Assembly: GCF_001638985.1 (NCBI RefSeq)
Contig: NW_017265147.1
Span: 465,545 to 529,544 of the forward strand
Origin: Phycomyces blakesleeanus NRRL 1555(-)
Lineage: Eukaryota > Mucoromycota > Mucoromycetes > Mucorales > Phycomycetaceae
DNA length: 64,000 bases
Reading direction: 5' to 3'
The translations under genes were made by a program, and so were the position numbers. Of the stretch, positions 1 to 11,893 are shown in pieces. Position 1 is the first letter of the stretch, and the number at the start of each line of letters is the position of its first letter. The notes under the pieces are model-generated. The model was not told the origin of the DNA. It ran no database searches and saw only the letters and a program-made list of their open reading frames with translations.

Positions 1-594
1 ATAAAACTGAAGAAATTTCACAAGAGAGATCAGAGATAATAGACAGCATCTTGAAGAAAACTTGTATCAAAAAAAATTGACTGTTGTTTATTGATTGATT
101 TTAGAGAGATATTTATATCATTTTATGGATAAAATATATAACAAAAATAGGCTAGATAAAACTCGATAAGATAATTGTAAATAAAAATATAAAGAAAAAT
201 AACTATATAAATATTTTGTCATAAAAAAAAATAGATGAAGTTATAATATATAACTACAAGAAAAAAAAATATTGGAAAGAAGTACGTTATAAATAAAGGG
301 AAAACTATTCAGTTAACAATTTTAGTAAAGTAGTGTTTGAGAGGAAGTGTCACATTTAGTGCGCAGGAATAAAATAAAAAGAAAAGGAAGAAAACAATTT
401 TGAGAAAAATTAAGGGGAAAGATTTTAATTTTCTGAAAATCGGTTTTTGGAAAAAGACAATTTTGTGAAAATAGAAGAAAGAAATTAAAATTTTGAAGAA
501 AATTAAAAAGGGGTTTTCAAAAGAAAGTCTGAACTTAGTAGAATTTGGTTTTTAGACTGAGGCCAACAAGATTATTACACTACATATCAAAAGC
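1..594. other. AT-rich sequence without recognisable gene
   Basis: Purine-rich, very AT-rich sequence with no open frame that resembles a protein I know. I see no tRNA, LTR boundary or terminal repeat before the TGACGCGTGATG motif at 595. Confidence 0.5.
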
Positions 595-1471
595 TGACGC
601 GTGATGTGTTAGGTTTGTTGTAGATTGTAACGGATTACTTGGTAAATAAAATACAATGATAATAGAATAGAACAGAAGATGGATACAGCGAAAGACGGCA
701 AACAGCAATAGTTGACAGGTAAGAAAAGAGAGAATAACCAATAAAATTGTTGTTAAAATTGAGAGAGAGAGAAAGGTATATGAAAAGAGAATGACAAAAC
801 AGAAAAGTAATAACTGATGAGGAGACCAAAACCAACAAACAACCTTTCTAAAAGCAAGGAACCAATATGTTATATCGCAAGATGGTATAGACTACAAAGA
901 GAAGAAAACAAGAAAAAGATACTGAAACTGAATTAAATGATTTATTGAGTTAAGTTTGCTTCTCTTCTTATAGTTGACAAGATTTTAAGTTGATAATAGA
1001 AGTTCGGAAAAATAAAGATAGTAAAAATAGAATGATGAATAATCAATACGGCAAAGATAAAATATATGAATAAAAATACGGTAAAAAAATATAATAATAA
1101 AGGTACTGATGTTGTGCAGAGATGTCAGCAAGATGAATTATTTGCATTGTAGAAGAAGAATGTTACTAGCATGGGGAACCATGATTTTGAATGAGTACAA
1201 TGTAGACAAATATGTTAACAAGAGAAAAGGAAAAAATATTGTGTGTAGAAAGAACAGGGAATGGAAACAAGATTTTTCCTGTGCGTGGAAAAATTCTCCT
1301 CTTACCACCAAGGGCATAGTATCACATCAACATACCGTTGATGTCAGCCTCTCATAACTGGGATGATACGTCATGACAAACTGTCGGACAAACCTACCAA
1401 GCAGACTGACCTTCTGGTACCAGACACCACAACATAGACAAAAGCCGGACATGCCTACAACACATGTGACA
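595..1471 (-). mobile_element. Solo LTR, family LTR-A, older diverged copy
   Basis: It starts TGACGCGTGATGTG and ends CACATGTGACA, giving the TG...CA ends of an LTR. The first ~200 bases align by eye with the start of the neighbouring copy at 1476, sharing TTGTAGATTGTAAC and CTTGGTAAATAAA. The last ~200 bases share TCTGGTACCAGAC-type words with the other copies. No clean target-site duplication remains. It lies head to tail with a second copy, so the site upstream of the tRNA-Lys gene was probably hit twice. The minus orientation is taken from the related LTR at 20941-30317, which leads into a minus-strand gag. Confidence 0.55.
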
Positions 1472-1475
1472 AAAC

Positions 1476-2487
1476 TGACACTTGATGTGTTTGTTTGTTG
1501 TGGATTGTAACAGTATTACTTGGCAAATAAATGTAATGTGAATTATGAAATACAAGAAGAAGAATACAATAAAAATGGAAAAGAATGAGTAATTTGATAG
1601 GTAAGAATTGGTGACAGACAGGTAGAAAAAATAGGGAGAAGATAAAAATAGAAATTGTGACAATGACAAAGTTTGAGAAAGATAGAAAATAGAAAACAGA
1701 GAAACGAAATATATCAAAATCAACAGACAACACTTCAAAGAACAAGGATACTGTATATGAATGAATAATAATGATAATAATGGACAAAAATAAATAAGAT
1801 CAAGGATAGAATGATGATTTTATTGATTGAAAAAGTTGTTCCTTTTATAAACAAAAATGTTTAGTTAAAATAATTTTTTGAGGAAAAGAAAAGAAAGTCA
1901 AGTGAAAATTTTTACTATATGTAACTGATGTTGATAGTAGGAGTAGAATAGAAAATTATAGAAAGTGTAAAATAAAAGTATAGTAAAAATATAATAATTG
2001 AATAAAGATAAAGTAAAAATATAGTGAGGTAGAATAGAAGTAAAGTAATAATATAATAATGATGTAGTAAAGTAAAGTAAAAAAAATATAATAATAATAT
2101 AATAATGGAATCTAATAAAATGTAATAAAAAATAGTGTAAATAAATGTCGTTGATAAAGAAGTGTATGAAATTAAGGGAAAAAGATATAATATTTAGTGG
2201 GTGACAGGTGTTTCTGAGGTGACAATGTAGGTGAGTATTCTAATTTTAAGGAACGGGATTATATTGGGGGAGTTTGGGTATAGGGGTATTGGGAGCAAGA
2301 TTTCCCAAGAAACCTGGGGGGACCACTCTTGTCCATCGAGACATGTCACTTGGTCGACTCACCATTGACGTCAACGCCCACAAGTCTGGTACCGCCTGCC
2401 ACAGCTCACTGCCAGACCAAACCACTGAAGGAATCCACTGTCTGGTATCCATTACCAAAAACACACTAATATATAACACACGTGACA
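1476..2487 (-). mobile_element. Solo LTR, family LTR-A, abutting tRNA-Lys
   Basis: A 1012-bp LTR that starts TGACACTTGATGTG and ends CACGTGACA. It is strongly similar over its whole length to the LTR ending 10 bp upstream of the tRNA-Ile gene, which has about 1021 bp after its insertions are removed. The right end (the 5' end of the LTR on the minus strand) stops exactly 10 bp before the mature 5' end of tRNA-Lys. Open frames inside it (for example 2246-2488) are chance frames of the LTR. No internal retrotransposon sequence remains next to it, so it is a solo LTR. Confidence 0.75.
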
Positions 2488-2497
2488 AAGTAAATAA

Positions 2498-2570
2498 GCC
2501 CGGCTAGCTCAATCGGTAGAGCGTGAGACTCTTAATCTCAAGGTTGGGGGTTCGACCCCCCCGTTGGGCT
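2498..2570 (+). tRNA. tRNA-Lys (anticodon CUU)
   Basis: A 73-nt cloverleaf without intron. The acceptor arms GCCCGGC and GTTGGGC pair, allowing two G-T pairs. The D stem is GCTC/GAGC. The anticodon stem TGAGA/TCTCA encloses loop CTCTTAA with anticodon CTT. The T stem is GGGGG/CCCCC with loop TTCGACC. A and B box sequences are intact. A short T run follows about 50 bp downstream (2618-2622). The gene is flanked 10 bp upstream by LTR-A and 84 bp downstream by a T-family LTR. It looks functional. Confidence 0.95.
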
Positions 2571-2654
2571 TGAACTTTACATGCTGTCTCAGATTTATAT
2601 GAGATTGTGTTACTATGTTTTTGTTATCAAATTTGTAGAAAATGACTGGATTTA

Positions 2655-3125
2655 TGTCATGTCTCAATCTGGTATTTCTTTTCTGTCACTTGTAACTTCG
2701 CAGAATCAATTGTCAGAGTTGACATTGGTGAACAAAATTGGTAGTTATAAATAACTAGTAAGAGTTGACTTTTTAGAATAAAAGATCTTGACTTTGCCGA
2801 TTAGTCTTTCATATATGTTTTAGATGTTTAAGATGGTGAATATACTTGTAGAAGATATTACTGGACAACAGGCATCTAAGACATATTATCGTAGCTATTC
2901 TTTTAGCCAGAAATCAATTATTATTTTGTATAAATAGTCAAGAAATATATTTAATAAAAAGCATCTTTATTCTTATCTAAAAACTATTTATAAACTTGAC
3001 GATCCCCAGTGGTATTGATTCTGCGACTTAGTTACAAGTGCCAGAAAAGAAATACCAGATTGAGACTTGACACAATACTACTGGGGATTGTTAAGTTTTT
3101 AAGAATAGGTTTTAGATAAGAATAA
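2655..3125 (-). mobile_element. T-family LTR, truncated, split by a T-family LTR
   Basis: Bases 2655-2710 begin TGTCATGTCTCAATCTGG, the reverse complement of the 3' end of the T-family LTR at 2711-3072. The sequence resumes at 3077 with ACTACTGGGGATTG and follows the reversed LTR to about 3125, where similarity stops. The inner LTR (2711-3072) is flanked by CAAT on both sides, so one T-family LTR jumped into another in opposite orientation. The outer LTR lies 84 bp downstream of the tRNA-Lys gene. Confidence 0.7.
2711..3072 (+). mobile_element. Solo LTR, T family (4-bp duplication CAAT)
   Basis: A 362-bp LTR, TGTCAGAGTTGACAT to GAGACTTGACA. It carries a TATA box (TATAAATAG) followed by AATAAAAAG, as expected for U3/R of a plus-strand LTR. 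The flanks are CAAT at 2707-2710 and at 3073-3076. Copies at 30861-40419 (split), 43827-44181 and, inverted, 30487-30848 share the ends and the 4-bp duplication length. Confidence 0.82.
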
Positions 3126-3952
3126 CACTGTAAGAAAAAAATTATTATGTTTTTTAAGAAAATCTGGCAAACCTGGCAACTTTTTTAATTTCCTACAAGC
3201 TTTACCATGTTTAGGTTATTTGCAGCTTAATTAGGCATATGAATACAGATATTGAAATAAAAGTTTATAACAGAAGACTCTTAAATACTATGGGAAAAAG
3301 GTAGACTTTTTCGAATTTGTAACTTCATTTCTAGTCTATAATAATCAAAAAATCACTAAAAATCTAAGTTCAAACAAGAAAATCTCTGTTCTTTGAATTG
3401 GTTATAAAAAGCAAGTGAACTACTGAAATTTAGATCTCAGAAGAGACAAATATCTATTTTAACTATAGATATTACATTTATGGTAAGTATATAGAGCAAT
3501 TGAGAAATATTTGATGTCAGACATAAAAAGGAAGAAAATATCTAAGCTTTTGTTACTTGAATAAAATTTGTAAAGACAATTCAAAGGCATACTAAAAAAA
3601 ATAAAATGATGAACCATATGTTATTATTGTAAAATTACTATATTGATATTTCATATCAAGAACTAACCAATACATTTGTAGAAAATATATGACGCTAATA
3701 ATGACTTGTGAATTTTTCTTTTACTTTTCCCTTTCTTCAAAACAAACCCTTACATCTGGTTTTATTATTATTATTATGAATAATACAGGTATAAAAATCA
3801 TCTAGTTACTTAAAGATATGCAAGAGATGCTTCATATTTTGCAGAAAATCCAAGAAGCACTACAAAAGAAACAAGTGATTCTATAACAGGAGATTACCAA
3901 ACTATATAATGTCACAAATGGACGCACATGTGAGGGGCCAATCTCAGACTGT
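3126..3952. other. AT-rich intergenic sequence
   Basis: No coding, tRNA or clear repeat signal. It contains only short frames and A/T runs. Similarity to the outer T-family LTR ends at about 3125. Confidence 0.45.
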
Positions 3953-3957
3953 GATGT

Positions 3958-4360
3958 TGTTATGTATGAGGTAAAAATAAGATATAAAATAAAACGAGTG
4001 CAGACGAGAGTACGGTGAGACTTTGTTTTATTAGAAGAAGTGCAAGAATCAGAAAAGAGATGCTGTTCTATTGCTATTAGTATTGTGCGTTTATATAGAC
4101 ATTGTATTTAGCTTGGTGATGATATGATGATATCATGTAATGTCTGTTTCTCTACCATTATCTTCTATGATTTAGTTCTTATGTTTTTAGTGTTATTGAC
4201 TAGAGTCTTAGTATTTGTCTTAGTATGTTCTTTACGTAATTTCCTTGTATAAGGGAAGGTATATCTTTTAGTATCGTTACTAGTTGTCGGTAACTCAATG
4301 TACGTATTTATTGAGTGTCTGTACTTTTAATTTAAATCTACGATTATGTTGGATACAACA
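3958..4360 (-). mobile_element. Solo LTR, family LTR-C (duplication GATGT)
   Basis: A 403-bp LTR, TGTTATGTATGAGG to GGATACAACA, flanked by GATGT at 3953-3957 and 4361-4365. An almost identical 403-bp copy lies at 29397-29799 with its own duplication (TATAG). The end ATGTTGGATACAACA resembles the start of the chromovirus LTR read in reverse, so LTR-C is a relative of LTR-B. Confidence 0.88.
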
Positions 4361-4365
4361 GATGT

Positions 4366-4911
4366 AAGAAATAATAAAACAAAAAAAGACATGTAAACTA
4401 ATATAAAGCAATACAGGCTCTTGCTGTCCTAATTCCAGAAACATTGTCTGTATTAAAACTATAACTTTAAAACATAACTTTAGGATGATGAGTCAGGATC
4501 TTAAGGCTTAACTTAACATGAAAAAAACAAAGCAATTATTAACCCTTGCACATGTTTTATATGTGATAAAATGACTGGAAATCTTTCTATATAAGCTTTA
4601 GAAGCAAATCTAGATAGGATGTCTATCTCTCAAAATGAGAAGAACTTGATGTATGCCAAACATATATGCTCACTCAAATGAAGTGATGTTGACCTTACCA
4701 GATGTCACAAAAGCTAGACATCTCTTCCGAAAGTCAGTCATACATAGAAAAACCATGTGAAGCAACAATCTTCCAGTAAGTTTATGTTTGATAAGTTCAA
4801 TGAATTATGTATTAAATATGAAGATATGAAATAATCTGAATGATATTTAGCCAATGATATTTAGAAAAGACTTTTATTATTATAACAACCAATAAAAACA
4901 TTTTTAAATAC
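4366..4911. other. AT-rich intergenic sequence
   Basis: No open frame with recognisable similarity and no structural RNA. It lies between solo LTR-C and LTR-D. Confidence 0.45.
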
Positions 4912-5444
4912 TGTTGTGGTAGTTGAAGTTGAAGAAGTTTTTAAGAGGAAGAATTGAAGATTTGAGATTAGAAATAAAGATTTGTAAGAACTTGTGTAGG
5001 TTTTGTTTATTGAGAAAAGATTTTGTATCAAAGTTTGATGAGGTTCCTACACTAAACTACTACTGCTATTTATATTATTTTGGATTGGGAAAATTATATG
5101 ACTGGGGTCAGGTAATGGATTCTATCTGAGTCTTAATCAGAGCAACGTGATCTTGAGATAATTAATGCATAATTAATTATATAAATGTGTGTAGTCCCAA
5201 TGAAGTATTAACATCGAAAGTAAATGTGTTTATGAGTTATAATTATGCTTATAATAATCCACTGAAGTATCTCATATTATGGTGATATCATCATATGAAA
5301 TATAATCACTATCATGCATGCTAAACCTGTGTGTTAAATAATAAAGTAATCGGTAGACACCTTTGACTGAAATAGCTGAGGCTTTATATTATTTCCTTCA
5401 GACTTATTCTCAATTACAGTAGTAGTCAATACTCATTTACAACA
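4912..5444 (+). mobile_element. LTR-D copy next to gypsy-A protease fragment
   Basis: A 533-bp sequence, TGTTGTGGTAGTTG to CATTTACAACA, nearly identical to the solo LTR at 61627-62158. It has TATATAAATG and a later AATAAAG on the plus strand. Unlike the other copy it has no target-site duplication: AATAC is on the left and GGGAC on the right. The right flank is minus-strand retropepsin-like sequence. The absence of a duplication suggests a rearrangement or deletion at this junction. Confidence 0.7.
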
Positions 5445-5889
5445 GGGACCAAACCGAGACAAAGAGCCAAAGCCTTGCTGATGATGGACACACTGGCACC
5501 CAAGTCAAAGATTGCCGGGATAAGCTGACCATTGATGGTGATAGGAGCTCTCAGGGGTTGACTGGACGCAAAGTCTTTATAGTTGTAATGATAGTTGTAA
5601 ACTGTGTCGTCACTGTCATACCCATCGAGCTCGCTATCGGAATCCAGATTTGCTGCATCAGTCTCCAGGAACTGCGTTTCCCAATCGTCCAAATAGAAAG
5701 ACTCGCTGTCCGACGACTCCTCTTGATGCTGGACCATGTTCACCCCAGGGGCAATGACCTTCCGCTTCCGACCGGATAGAAAAAGCAACCCATCCTTGAC
5801 GTCCTTGGACACACACTTGTCCAAGAGGAGCCAATTGGCCAGAGAAAGACCAGCGTCCACACTCTTCAGTCTCTCTCAGACATCTTTGC
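5445..5889 (-). pseudogene. Ty3/gypsy aspartic protease fragment (gypsy-A)
   Basis: The minus-strand frame (open from about 5860 to 5426) contains an acidic spacer and then the retropepsin-like segment IFDLGASVSIIS. This matches the D-S/T-G-A active site of Ty3/gypsy proteases except that the central residue is Leu, so the enzyme should be inactive. The fragment is cut off by CACTA-1 at 5890 and by LTR-D at 5444. No reverse transcriptase follows. I infer that it belongs to the element whose gag lies at 19575-20881, because strand and order fit. An independent remnant is possible. Confidence 0.6.
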
Positions 5890-7789
5890 CACTGCAAAAG
5901 GAGTGCCAATTCAGTATACTAAATCTTGACCAAATACTGTCTGAATGAATAAAATTCAGCATGAATTCGATCAGAATTTATGATGCCAATTTTTTAAAGT
6001 TCGTCAGCTAAATGAATACAATTAGTATACTGAATTTTAGGAATGCAAAAAGAAAAAGTGTGATATACTTTTATGTGATATATTTTAGTTGTGAAAATAT
6101 AGACACACTTTTATTAGACCGCAGATTTTTCATTTTATATTGGTTTTGGGGTTTTTTTAAATACAGCACATAACATTCAACATCTTTTTATTACTATATA
6201 TGGGTTGTTAAAGAAGAGATTTAGTCAACATTTAGTCAACATTTAGAGGTTTATGGGTCATTTTAAAGGTTTTTATTGGTTTGAAAAAACTTTCTTATTG
6301 TTTCTAGCTATTTCTATTTGTCTACATCACTGATTGTCTTCTGTTGCAATTGGGTAGAAACATCACACTCGATGCTGTCATTTATTTTAGTGCATATTAT
6401 ATTATTCCTTTCAAACATCCATTGGTCCACCCCTGGTGCAATCGACCCCTACTGTATTCCATTGCTTGCTGCGGCACGCCTTCTTGGCCTGTTTGTTTAC
6501 TTTTATAAAAAATAATTATAGGGTGGATTAGAAAGAATGTTCTAGATATATTTATTTGAGAGCGACAGATTATTTAAAAAATATGAATGTACTTACAATA
6601 AAGTTAAACATGAGAACAGATAGATGTCTTTAACATAAAGATAGATATATCAACGTTTTAGTTAAATGTCTCAATTATAGTAATATTGTCTATAAAAATA
6701 ATAACTTTTGTTAATATGATACAAAGTAAATAAGACTATGGTTTGCTTACCAGACAGTTCAGAAAACAGAAGAGTTGACAAACACAAAATACAATAACAT
6801 TGTCTATAAAATATAATCTTTTATTAGAATGAAATAAAGAGTATCAGACTATTTTTTGCTTACCAATTATTTAATACAATAGAAGAAGCAGCATGCGAGA
6901 AATGGAGATATTATCTATAAAATAATTTCTTTTCATTAGAATTACATACAAAGAAGTAGAATGATTATTTACTTACTTGTCTGTCTGTAGAGAATAAGAA
7001 TTGGTATATAATCAAAAAAAGAGGACCAAGATAAAGACCAGTGACTATAGAGTGTATGGTATACATAAGAAAAATAATAGATACAAGTTGTATCTTGAAG
7101 GTGTACATTAATATTTATACAACATACCATTTTGTAAACCCTCCCAAGGTATATGTCTTTGTTAATGGGCCAGAAAAATCTAAACAGAATAATTAATACA
7201 TAAATCGTGAATAAATATTCAAGTATATTTTTATTATCTTTTTATTGTTATTTTTGAGGCAGTTAAGAAGGACTTGGTGTTTTAAAGCATAGAGTATCAT
7301 GCTAGAATAAAAACAACAAGATTATTAGGTCTTGAAACTTTGATGTGAGTTGATGCTTACCATGTTAGACATTAAGAAAGAAGTAAAGAAGAAGAAAGAA
7401 AAAATTAAAAAAAAAAACGAGGGAAATTCAAAATTATAATTTTATGACCGTTGACCCTGAGAAACTGATAGAATCAATGGAGCAAATTGAAAGTCATTCA
7501 ACCCATCCCAATTGAGACAAGACATTATGTACTAAACCATAATCTCTCACATCTTTGTAATGGATGTAAGCTATTACAAATGCCTTTCCAAGTCGGCTTA
7601 TAAAGAAAAGTATAATATAGAGAGCAAAATGCTATAAAGAGCATCATCAGAAAAATAATCTTTTGGTGCCTTACTTTCCACCTTTACGTATGTTTTGATT
7701 TATTTTATTATTTTAAAGAAACCCGACTCTAATTATTAAAGTATTCACATTGTTTCCATTTCTTTCATTAGCCTTAAATATCTCAATTC
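5890..7789. other. CACTA-1 left subterminal region, possible small spliced minus-strand gene
   Basis: No long frame is present. On the minus strand several ~50-bp segments lie between consensus splice signals: GTAAGCAAACC near 6755, GTAAGCAAAAA near 6865, GTAAGTAAATA near 6975, and TAG acceptors. This resembles the better-defined small spliced gene in CACTA-2 (13526-13877). I cannot assemble one convincing reading frame, so I only flag it. Confidence 0.3.
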
Positions 7790-8545
7790 ATGTCTTCTAA
7801 TACGCAGCAATCCAAAAAAACGAAAAAGACGACTACAAAAAAGTCTGTTCAACAAACCGCTGGGACAGCAGCAAGCACAAGACAACGGGAAATTCTTCCC
7901 AGCTTGACAGTTAGTGCAGAACTAGATGGTACTGTCCTGTCCATTTTGTTCACCATGAGCACCCGACTGAATGAATCTCATTCACTTCTGGAGAAGGTCT
8001 ACCACAACATGGGAGCAACCAATAGTCAGAATAACAATTCGAACCATAGTCCCATTGGTCAGGCTCTTACTACAGGAGAATATATAAAGTACCACCTTCC
8101 AATGGTTTTAGTAGGATATATACTAGTAATAGAATATTGCAAAGTTACTTACATTATATTTTGCAGAGATTGATCCATTCTCAAACACGAGCAGTTCTGG
8201 CAACAATGCTATTGATGGTCAATGAGGGCGCCTTCTCAACATCCAACTGTCCCATTGCTGATATAGTGCAGAGCTACACACATCAGCAAGCTGAAGTAAA
8301 GTCTGTTTCGTCTGCAGTTGTGGAAGAGAAAACCCAAAGACATATTTCATATATGCTTCAAAGGGCAAAAGCTTTGCCAGAAAAGATAGCTTGACAAAAT
8401 CGGATTTCTTGACACTGGTCCAGAAAGAGAAACATAAGTATAGTCAACAGTTTTTGTGTAAACTATTTTAACTTTTTTTTTCAGATTCTTGCAGACTACA
8501 AGGCAATTCACTTAGCTGACAAGACAAACCTTGAGTCTAAGTTTG
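7790..8545 (+). pseudogene. CACTA-1 accessory gene, partial (runs into assembly gap)
   Basis: The plus-strand start MSSNTQQSKKTKKTTTKK gives a Lys/Thr/Ser-rich basic N terminus. A hydrophilic region follows, then an AG acceptor near 8166 leads to a second frame (8167-8393) rich in Ala/Gln/Val that ends in TGA. A possible further exon begins near 8486 and enters the 100-N gap. Position and orientation match the accessory genes of CACTA-2 (14630-15758) and CACTA-3 (33732-35042), but I do not see clear residue similarity. Its function is unknown. It could be a DNA-binding or assembly partner of the transposase, as accessory proteins of CACTA elements often are. Confidence 0.4.
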
Positions 8546-8645
8546 NNNNNNNNNNNNNNNNNNNNNNNNNNNNNNNNNNNNNNNNNNNNNNNNNNNNNNN
8601 NNNNNNNNNNNNNNNNNNNNNNNNNNNNNNNNNNNNNNNNNNNNN
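8546..8645. other. Assembly gap of 100 N
   Basis: Exactly 100 N, the usual placeholder for a scaffold gap of unknown size. It cuts the 3' part of the CACTA-1 accessory gene. Confidence 0.98.
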
Positions 8646-8774
8646 ATAAAGAAGTAATGTTAAAACTAAATAAGAATACAAAGATAAATAAAGCTAAATC
8701 TTTTTACAGTCAAAAAAACTCATATTATAATTATTTATACTGGTAACCTAAATAGTTGCTATTTTTATTTGTTT

Positions 8775-11700
8775 TTATGTGACTACTTTTCTAGGCAGTG
8801 GGATAACCAGGTGCTTTTGCGTCCCACTCTGCATTTTATGCGTAGTCAACACAATGTATGAAGCATCCTCTTCCATAAATCCCTTGTCCCACAACTGCAG
8901 ACCTTGATCAGCTAATAGCTGATGACTACTTGAATGGTAGGTGGGAAACCATTTAATGAATGCAAATGTTGACACTCTTTTGACTCTACTGATCTTGATG
9001 GTATGAGTAAATAAATACTCTATTTGACCAGGGAATTCAGATACATTGTCATTTGTTCTCTCAAGAAACAATACCCTCGCAAAAGATCTGCACTTCTTCT
9101 TTTCACCACTGCAGTACTCTTGCCCCAGCAACGAAATCTTCTTCACCTTTTGAATCCGATTGTTCACAAATACATCCTCACCAATTGGGATTCTCCTTAC
9201 CACACAGAAGGAAACACTTGTACTCCGGTAAGCCTTGACATAGAATTCAAATAACCACTGATAGTGATCATCCTTCATCATAGTCAAAGGCTGCAACTTG
9301 ATTGGTAATGTGGTCGGGGACAAGGCCTCACTTCCGGTGACATTGTACCATGGATTGGTAGCAGCTTGCTGGAACATTGCTAAGCTAAATGGCAACGCAG
9401 GAGGGTGGCCATCATCTAAATTCAAGGGAGAAGAGCTGTTGGAATTTGATTTTACTTGGACAACCCCCTTAAGGAACTCTATCAGTGGTGATGAAAGATT
9501 GATAGAATACGCTCGAAGAAAGTTACCAATGAATGCTTTCTCCAGGAAGACTCTCATGAAGGTGACCTCAAGACCATTGCGACGTTTTGTCTTGATGTTC
9601 TTCAACTTGCCATTGTATCTCTCGAAGCTATACAACCAGAATGCATACACCGGACCAAAGTTAAGCATCAACTCACACAACTGCATATGCAAGTGCATAT
9701 TTGGCGTGATGCTGCCCTCTCCATAAAGAGTCTCACACTCTTTTCCGAATTCTCCAAGGAGCTGGTGTGTGCTGTCAATTTCTGAATATGTGACTGAAGG
9801 ACTGGTCAACTTTTGGCATGCTTTTACAAAGAGAGTCCAGTTTTTGTAGTCGTCTTCAAGCAATGCGTCTTTTAGTACCACCAACAAATAAATCAGACAT
9901 CACAATTGCCACTCGTCTGCCTTCATATATGGGAAACCAGATTCAATCTTTGTTGATAAAACAGCATACCCAGGAGGAACAAGAATACCATTGGCAAGAC
10001 GTTGCATACGGACAAGAACAGCAGTTGGGAGATACCTCAGGTCTTTCCAAACACTGATCATACACTTTGCTGTCCCAAGAAACAAATTGTGCATGGGATC
10101 AACAATTGTGCATTGGACGGGATCAAAGTAGTGTAGGCAATGCAACTCAGAAAAACGGGTGCCATTCTGCTTCTCCAAAACAGCTCTCTCTGCATCAGAT
10201 TCTGCGCAGAACCACATCTCAGCTTTTGTTGCATTTTCCTCTTTTGTTTGGGAGACCTAGTTCTCATGATCAAATCCAGAATAATTGATCTTACTTGTTC
10301 CAGCAACAACAGTGAAATGACGCTTGCATATGTGACAGGCGTTTGTACTTGCAAATCCTGTAAATCCAGCAGTCTTTCTTGCAGCAGGTATGTTGCAAGC
10401 AACACACATAAGAGCAGCACGGATACTAGTATCATTGGGGAACTCTGGAGTTTTCATAGTTATGCCACTGTATAACTCTACCAGCCCGTCTACCAGAGGT
10501 TTGAAGAAGTTGTTCATCTGGTCGATCTTTGCTTCCTTTGGACCAGGCATGACATCAACAAGGATAATGTTTTCTGGCTTCATTCTTTCTTCCCTAGGCA
10601 GGTTGTTTATTGACAGGTACAAGGTCCCACTTGCATGTGTACAACCCTCGAACAGTTGAAACCAATCCACATTCAATGCCAACATCAAAGAATGGTTGTG
10701 ATTCACAAAAGGCTCGTCATCTTCATCAAGGAGCTCAGACCACATTGCACCATCATAGACGTCCAACAAGGTACTGTTTACGGTTTCCCTTGATCTCCAT
10801 TGAACGATTTGATGCTCAAACCCAGGTTTGGTGAAATGCTGTGCCAATGCATTCTTGAGCAAGTTGTATGGGAAAACTATGAGAGGGACAGGGCGATCAG
10901 CTTCGGTGTCAGAGAAAAGAGAATTTCTGCAGTATGTTAGTGGTGTGGTTATGTATTTTTTGAATGTGCAATTTGGTTGGTGATTTCCCGGTAGGTAAAT
11001 TGCAAAGCACTTGTTGCAGACGGTGTATTTGATGATGCTTTTTGTCATGAAATTGAAGCCGGTCATAGTCTTTAATGCATCAATGGTGAGTGGGAGATCG
11101 GTATCCTTATCAAAGGCAACAAGAAGATGGTGGAAGAATTTCAACATAGCAGTTCCACCTGCTTGAACCAAGTAAAACGCCTGAAAGATAACGCCAAATA
11201 GAGCCATGAATTGGCTTGTTTGAGACATTTCATGAATTTTCAAAGAAGCAACTACAAAGGCAAGTATTTCTGTTAATTATTTGTAACACAATTTATATAT
11301 ATTTCTTTTTTAAATGTATGCATACCGGAAGCAACTATGTCTTCAAAATCTTCAACACCAGCAACCTCAACTTCACTCTCATCTTCAGACTCATCGCTTG
11401 AATCAGAATTGTCATTGTCAGAAGCCAATGATGTTGTCTCAACATCAGACTCTTCGAATTGAAAAATCTCGTCTTCTCTCAAAAAAGGTACACTCTGTAT
11501 GGTAGTTTTGGCTGATACAATAGAATAATTGTTTTCATCTATAGTAAAACCAGACTATTAGCTATCTAAATTATGATTTATTAAAAAGAAATTTTATACT
11601 CACAATCAATTGATGTTTCAGATACATCTACCATCTCAACATCTGTCTCTTCTTTGACAACTTCTGTATTAACTGATAATTAACAAAAAAAAATATTAGA

Positions 11701-11893
11701 TTACAATTTATCCAGTAATGCATGTACTACTCAAATGTCATTTACCTCGATTTTTTGGGCCAATGTCTAATAACTTATCAGCATTATTATGATGCTTAAA
11801 GGTCTGTGCATTTTGCAAAATTCCGCCAATTGCATTTTTGGTACATGATAAACATGTACACATAACAGTGTAGGTTTTAGTTGTAGAATTCAT
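8775..11893 (-). pseudogene. tnp2-type CACTA transposase, two nonsense codons
   Basis: There are four exons on the minus strand: 11746-11893 with a CTCLSC...HH zinc-finger-like motif, 11604-11672 and 11326-11494 (both acidic), and 8775-11251. The main exon carries tnp2 (PF02992-type) landmarks also present in CACTA-2 and CACTA-3: VDVMPGPKEAK, CVACNIPAARK, IVDPMHNLFLG and SFERYNG, which plausibly supply the catalytic acidic residues. The second landmark has Asn where both intact copies have Asp (CDIPAARK). Two in-frame stops, TAG at 10257-10259 and TGA near 9897, sit where the homologues encode Trp (DFSKW and DEWKSW contexts), so both look like TGG changed by G-to-A. The rest of the frame is open through the C terminus. 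Confidence 0.85.
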
